Under the pieces are notes generated by a model that did not search any database, was not told the origin of the DNA, and saw only the letters and a list, made by a program, of their open reading frames with translations. A program made the translations under genes and the position numbers. 64,000 nucleotides of DNA from UBA2377 sp964429385. GTDB taxonomy: Bacteria; Verrucomicrobiota; Verrucomicrobiia; Opitutales; Opitutaceae. Shown in pieces: positions 60,780-64,000 of the stretch; position 1 is the first letter of the stretch; the number at the start of each line of letters is the position of its first letter. The stretch is taken from NCBI GenBank assembly GCA_964429385.1, contig CAYSBR010000018.1, positions 1-64,000 of the forward strand, read 5' to 3'.

Positions 60780-61611
60780 CGTGGTTGATCGCAGTGCGGC
60801 TTCGCTCGATCTCCAGTTCGAGTTCGCCCAGGCGGGTGCTCAGGTCGTCGCGGATGCGCTGCACCTTCTGGGTGCGCTCGAGATAACCGGGATCGCCCAT
60901 CAGGGCGAAAGGGTTCACCTCATTGCCCGAGGTTCCGGCGTTTTTCACCTGGGACTGAATCTTTTCCATGAGGTAGCTGGCGGCGGCGGCCTCGGCTTCC
61001 ACAACCTGCTCTTCAGCCTCCAGAGTGAGGCGATCAATTTCAACGGCGTGCTTCTGCTCAAGCCGATCACGGCGCAAAGCGTGCTCATGCGCGATCTTTT
61101 GGCGGCGCTGGGTGAGCCCGCGCTCGGCGGAATCTTCGATGGTCCGCAGCTGGAGCGTCTGCAGCGCGAGTTCATACTCGCGCTCGAGCGAGCGGAGCTT
61201 GGCGGCGAACTCGCGTTCGATGGCGCGCAGGTCACGGGCGTTGTAGTTCAGCTGCAACAGGCGCTCTTCAAGTTGAAAGCCTCCGCCTCCCAGAAGTGCC
61301 GCGAGGGACGCAGCGCCGTCAGCACCCGCTTCCTGAAAGCGTTTGGTCAAAGCAGCCTCCTGCTTTTGCTTCAGCTCGGTGAGCTGGTTGCGGTGAGCCG
61401 ACTCCAGGCGATGAACCGCAGCCTGTTGCTCCTGCTCAAGCGCGGTCACTGCGCGCTGGTGGCGGCGTTCGAGTTGGCGGGACTCGCGAGCAACCGCCGC
61501 CCCGGCATCCTCTTCAGTTGCGGCGACGGCAAACACCGGCACAAACAACGACAGGCAGGCGAGGAGACACGAAAGGCGGGCAATGAAACCGGAAGGTTGG
61601 AGTTGCATCAT
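60748..61611 (-). CDS. Exported coiled-coil protein
   Basis: The 287-residue product has a signal peptide (ARLSCLLACLSLFVPVFAVAA) and then heptad-rich helices almost throughout (RESRQLERRHQRAVTALEQ, EREYELALQTLQLRTIEDSAERG, EHALRRDRLEQKHAVEIDRLTL). It is very rich in Glu, Arg, Gln and Leu, consistent with a periplasmic coiled-coil rod. It has two adjacent methionines at the start (61611, 61608). Function unknown. The small cysteine-rich ORF overlaps its end. Confidence 0.8.
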   Translation of the reverse strand: MMQLQPSGFIARLSCLLACLSLFVPVFAVAATEEDAGAAVARESRQLERRHQRAVTALEQEQQAAVHRLESAHRNQLTELKQKQEAALTKRFQEAGADGAASLAALLGGGGFQLEERLLQLNYNARDLRAIEREFAAKLRSLEREYELALQTLQLRTIEDSAERGLTQRRQKIAHEHALRRDRLEQKHAVEIDRLTLEAEEQVVEAEAAAASYLMEKIQSQVKNAGTSGNEVNPFALMGDPGYLERTQKVQRIRDDLSTRLGELELEIERSRTAINHDEEDALDDLL

Positions 61612-61692
61612 AAATAGCATTTGGTTCGGGGCCTGAAGCGTTGGCAATGGTCGGCAGATGTCACGAGCTTTTGGTACGACTCCATTTGATGT

Positions 61693-61714
61693 GGCCGGGG
61701 CATTGACCCCGGCC
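61693..61714. other. Hairpin in the coiled-coil / alcohol dehydrogenase gap
   Basis: GGCCGGGG (61693-61700) and CCCCGGCC (61707-61714) form a perfect 8-bp stem with a 6-base loop in the 269-base divergent gap (61612-61880). There is no U-tract. The rest of the gap has no gene. Confidence 0.35.
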
Positions 61715-61880
61715 GAACCTCAGCGAGGGGCTGCGCTCTTCGGCGATTCAGATCAAAATGAGGCGCAACCGTGATTTTCGACTTCGTTTGAGAGCTCCTC
61801 ACCGCGTCCGCCCCAAGCCGCCCGCCGCAGGGAAAGCGCTTGCTTGTGATTTTCACCCCCCTCCACTCCTTCTGCATTAG

Positions 61881-62954
61881 ATGAACCCACCCAGGACTTA
61901 TTCCGCCAAAGCCTACTCTCTCGCCGGCCCGACCGCCTCGTTCAAACCCGACACCATCCAGCGGCGTGAGCCAGGCGATCTCGACGTGCAGATCGAGATT
62001 CTCTACTGCGGCGTCTGCCACTCCGACCTCCACTACTCGCGTAACGAGTGGAATGTCATGCCCGCGAGCTATCCTTGCGTGCCGGGCCACGAGATCGTCG
62101 GTCGCGTCACCAGAGTCGGCCCCAAGGTCACCAGAATAAAACCCGGCGACCTCGCCGGCGTCGGCTGCATGGTCGGCGCAGACATGGCCAGCTGCCCGTT
62201 CTGCAAGGCGGGCAAGGAGCAATTTTCCCCCACCCAGATCGGAACCTACGGCGGGACCGAGCCGGTGCTCGGAACCCCCACCCACGGCGGCTACTCCGAA
62301 AGCATCGTGGTGAACGAGCATTTCGCCCTCCGCGTTCCCGCCCATCTCCCGCTCGCCGCCGCCGCCCCGCTGCTCTGCGCCGGCATCACCACCTATTCGC
62401 CAATGCGCCATTGGAAGGTCGGCCCCGGACAGAAGGTCGGCGTTGTCGGCATCGGCGGACTCGGCCACATGGGCGTCAAGTTTGCCCGCGCCTTCGGCGC
62501 GCATGTCGTCGTCTTCACCACCTCGCCCGGGAAGAAGGAGGACGCATTCCGCCTCGGCGCCCATGAGGTCGCCATATCCAAAAACTCCGACGAGATGGCG
62601 AAGCACGCGGGCAGCTTCGACTTCATCCTCGACGCCGTCTCCGCCGAGCACGACATCAACGCCTATCTCCAGCTGCTCAGGCCCGAGGGCAACCTCACCC
62701 TGGTAGGCGCGCCCGAGAAGCCGCTGCCTGTCTCCGCCTTCTCCCTGATCATGGGCCGCAGGAGCCTCTCCGGCTCGCCCATCGGCAGTATCGCCGAGAC
62801 GCAGGAGATGCTCGATTTTTGTGGTCAGCACAACATCACCGCCGACGTCGAAGTCATCCCCATCCAGAAGATCGACGAAGCTTGGGAGCGCCTGCTCCAA
62901 GGAGACGTGAAGTACCGCTTCTCCATCGACATGGCCTCGCTGAAAGCCGGCTGA
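61881..62954 (+). CDS. Zinc-type NAD(P)-dependent alcohol dehydrogenase with degraded structural zinc site
   Basis: The 357-residue protein is a YahK/CAD-like medium-chain alcohol dehydrogenase: CGVCHSDLHYSRNEW and PGHEIVGRVTRVG with the catalytic Cys/His/Glu, GIGGLGHMGVKFARAFG as the nucleotide motif, and GSPIGSIAETQEML near the end. The region that should be the four-cysteine structural zinc lobe (family DSCxxCxxCxxGLExYC) reads GADMASCPFCKAGKEQFS, so the first cysteine is Met and the last is Ser, leaving two of four. It may have lost the structural zinc. It is flanked by a hairpin after the stop. Confidence 0.88.
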   Translation: MNPPRTYSAKAYSLAGPTASFKPDTIQRREPGDLDVQIEILYCGVCHSDLHYSRNEWNVMPASYPCVPGHEIVGRVTRVGPKVTRIKPGDLAGVGCMVGADMASCPFCKAGKEQFSPTQIGTYGGTEPVLGTPTHGGYSESIVVNEHFALRVPAHLPLAAAAPLLCAGITTYSPMRHWKVGPGQKVGVVGIGGLGHMGVKFARAFGAHVVVFTTSPGKKEDAFRLGAHEVAISKNSDEMAKHAGSFDFILDAVSAEHDINAYLQLLRPEGNLTLVGAPEKPLPVSAFSLIMGRRSLSGSPIGSIAETQEMLDFCGQHNITADVEVIPIQKIDEAWERLLQGDVKYRFSIDMASLKAG

Positions 62955-63209
62955 CCGCCTCACCCGTGGAGAACGTCGCCGCCTTGAAGGCGGCGACGCA
63001 AACGATCCCCGGACCAACAACCCTGCATGGCTCGGATCGTCCCCATGCAAGGGATCAAATCGCTCGCTCAGCCATCCATCATGCACACGAGGTGATAGCA
63101 TAAGCGAAGACATGCGGCGCGGCCCCATGCAGACACATCCCCATAAGACACCGGATATCCAGTCTGCCAGCCGGCATGGCCGCCGGCCGCACCCGCTCAA
63201 TAGTCCGAT
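62955..63209. other. Gap with a perfect 9-bp hairpin, otherwise no gene
   Basis: Between the alcohol dehydrogenase (+) and the alkaline phosphatase (-), convergent genes, GTCGCCGCC (62975-62983) and GGCGGCGAC (62989-62997) form a perfect stem with a 5-base loop 21 bases after the stop. There is no U-tract on either strand. No ORF is supported in the rest. Confidence 0.5.
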
Positions 63210-64000
63210 CTAAGCGACTTTGACGTGCGCTCGCGATGCGCCGATGGCACGCACCATGATGCCAAAAATTTCATTGTTCTGCAGCAGCCCCACAACCGGC
63301 CCGCTGCCCGGCCCGAAAGCCGCCAGCTCGACCAGATCGGTGGTGTGCTGGGTTCCGGTCCAACCGACGGAAGTGTAATTGGAAACAAGCTGCCCCAGGG
63401 TGATGAGAGGCTCATTCCGCACCCGGTAGCCTTCGCGCGGGCTTGTATCGTGGCGCAGCGCACGCAGCAAAAGGTCCGCTTCATCCTCCATAAGCACTAT
63501 GCCGTTTGCCTCCTGGACACGATCCCGCACCTGCCCCGGCGTACTGCCGGCATCAAGCCCTGCCAGCACCCACGCATTCGAATGCCTGAACTCCGCCAGT
63601 CGCTCGAAGCAAGCCTGGGTATCCCCGTAACTTCCGCCACGGCTGTTGAAGCTGCCACCCGCGCCATTCAGCCCCGGGTTGGCGTTGCCGTGATCGGTCG
63701 TAACGATGACCAGCGTGTCGTCGCGCCCCTCGGCGAAACGCACCACTTCGCCAATCGCATCATCAAACGCCAGCTGCTCATGGACCAGCGCTCCGACATC
63801 ATTGGCGTGGGCGGCATGATCCACGCGGGCACCCTCCACTTGCAGGACAAACCCCCGCGGGGCAGCGTCCAGACGATCCAGCGCGACCCGGGTCATTTCT
63901 GCCAGCGTGGGGGCGCCATGCCGCGCCAAACTATCGGCTTTGGCATCCAGCGTATAAGGCAGGTGATCCGATCCGAAAACGCCGAGAATCTTTTCCGCTC
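63210..64000 (-). CDS. Alkaline phosphatase (partial, 5' end beyond the window)
   Basis: The C-terminal 263 codons of an alkaline phosphatase superfamily enzyme run out of the right window edge. Visible motifs are AEKILGVFGSDHLPYTLD (upstream of the first in-frame internal TTG), VEGARVDHAAHANDVG with metal-binding Asp/His, TTDHGNANPGL (metal-binding DH), and GTQHTTDLVELAAFGPGS with another zinc histidine. It hydrolyses phosphate monoesters in the periplasm. The N-terminal signal peptide and active-site serine are outside the window. The stop TAG is at 63210-63212. Confidence 0.9.
   Translation of the reverse strand, partial: AEKILGVFGSDHLPYTLDAKADSLARHGAPTLAEMTRVALDRLDAAPRGFVLQVEGARVDHAAHANDVGALVHEQLAFDDAIGEVVRFAEGRDDTLVIVTTDHGNANPGLNGAGGSFNSRGGSYGDTQACFERLAEFRHSNAWVLAGLDAGSTPGQVRDRVQEANGIVLMEDEADLLLRALRHDTSPREGYRVRNEPLITLGQLVSNYTSVGWTGTQHTTDLVELAAFGPGSGPVVGLLQNNEIFGIMVRAIGASRAHVKVA

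Overview
The window is dense, GC-rich bacterial chromosome with many short gaps and several overlapping gene ends. Two TonB-dependent receptors, an Mla/Mce lipid-transport operon, a TorF/OmpW-like barrel and an S9 peptidase indicate an outer membrane. The mix of sugar-acid catabolism genes, unclassified glycoside-hydrolase-like proteins, weak Shine-Dalgarno sites and CACAGATG / GCGAAT inverted repeats fits an Opitutaceae-like member of the Verrucomicrobiota. That assignment is inference from gene content; no marker gene was compared.

Layout. 1-1437: tRNA-Gly and two 16S rRNA methyltransferases. 1622-5710: an exported aromatic-repeat protein coupled to an MlaE/MlaF/MlaD lipid transporter. 5765-13517: an arginine cluster (argG, argF, argD, argB, argJ, argC) plus a TIM-barrel isomerase. 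13573-15288: rplM-rpsI and an outer-membrane barrel. 15447-20640: DUF423, CCA nucleotidyltransferase, transaldolase, MOSC protein and a GH20-like protein. 20662-25362: S9 peptidase and a TonB receptor. 25584-30253: purE-purK, then an ECF sigma / membrane protein / bactofilin-RDD fusion operon. 30475-35654: PutA, DUF456 and a TPR protein. 36023-39524: a FepA-like receptor with Fur-like boxes, then a coupled DsbA-like / small TM / MauE-like chain. 39508-42331: PEP carboxykinase and a CDF transporter.

42395-48044 is the most unusual region. It is a three-gene minus-strand operon encoding an LGFP-repeat protein, a 975-residue protein with about nineteen tandem 29-residue helical repeats ending in an HExxH zincin domain, and a C25/caspase-like cysteine peptidase whose start overlaps the previous stop (ATGA). 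None has a visible Sec signal peptide.

48202-64000: ACT-domain protein, DUF3299 protein, a sugar-acid cluster (lactonase-type amidohydrolase, 2-hydroxyacid dehydrogenase, SDR, zinc dehydrogenase and a divergent hydrolase-like protein), a YdiJ-like FAD/Fe-S dehydrogenase, FKBP isomerase, a methyltransferase, a coiled-coil exported protein with a small cysteine-rich ORF, an alcohol dehydrogenase with a damaged structural zinc site, and a window-truncated alkaline phosphatase.

Three intergenic loci (33.5, 48.7 and 50.4 kb) carry short-period inverted or tandem repeats. I saw no rRNA, CRISPR array, transposase, integrase or prophage gene.
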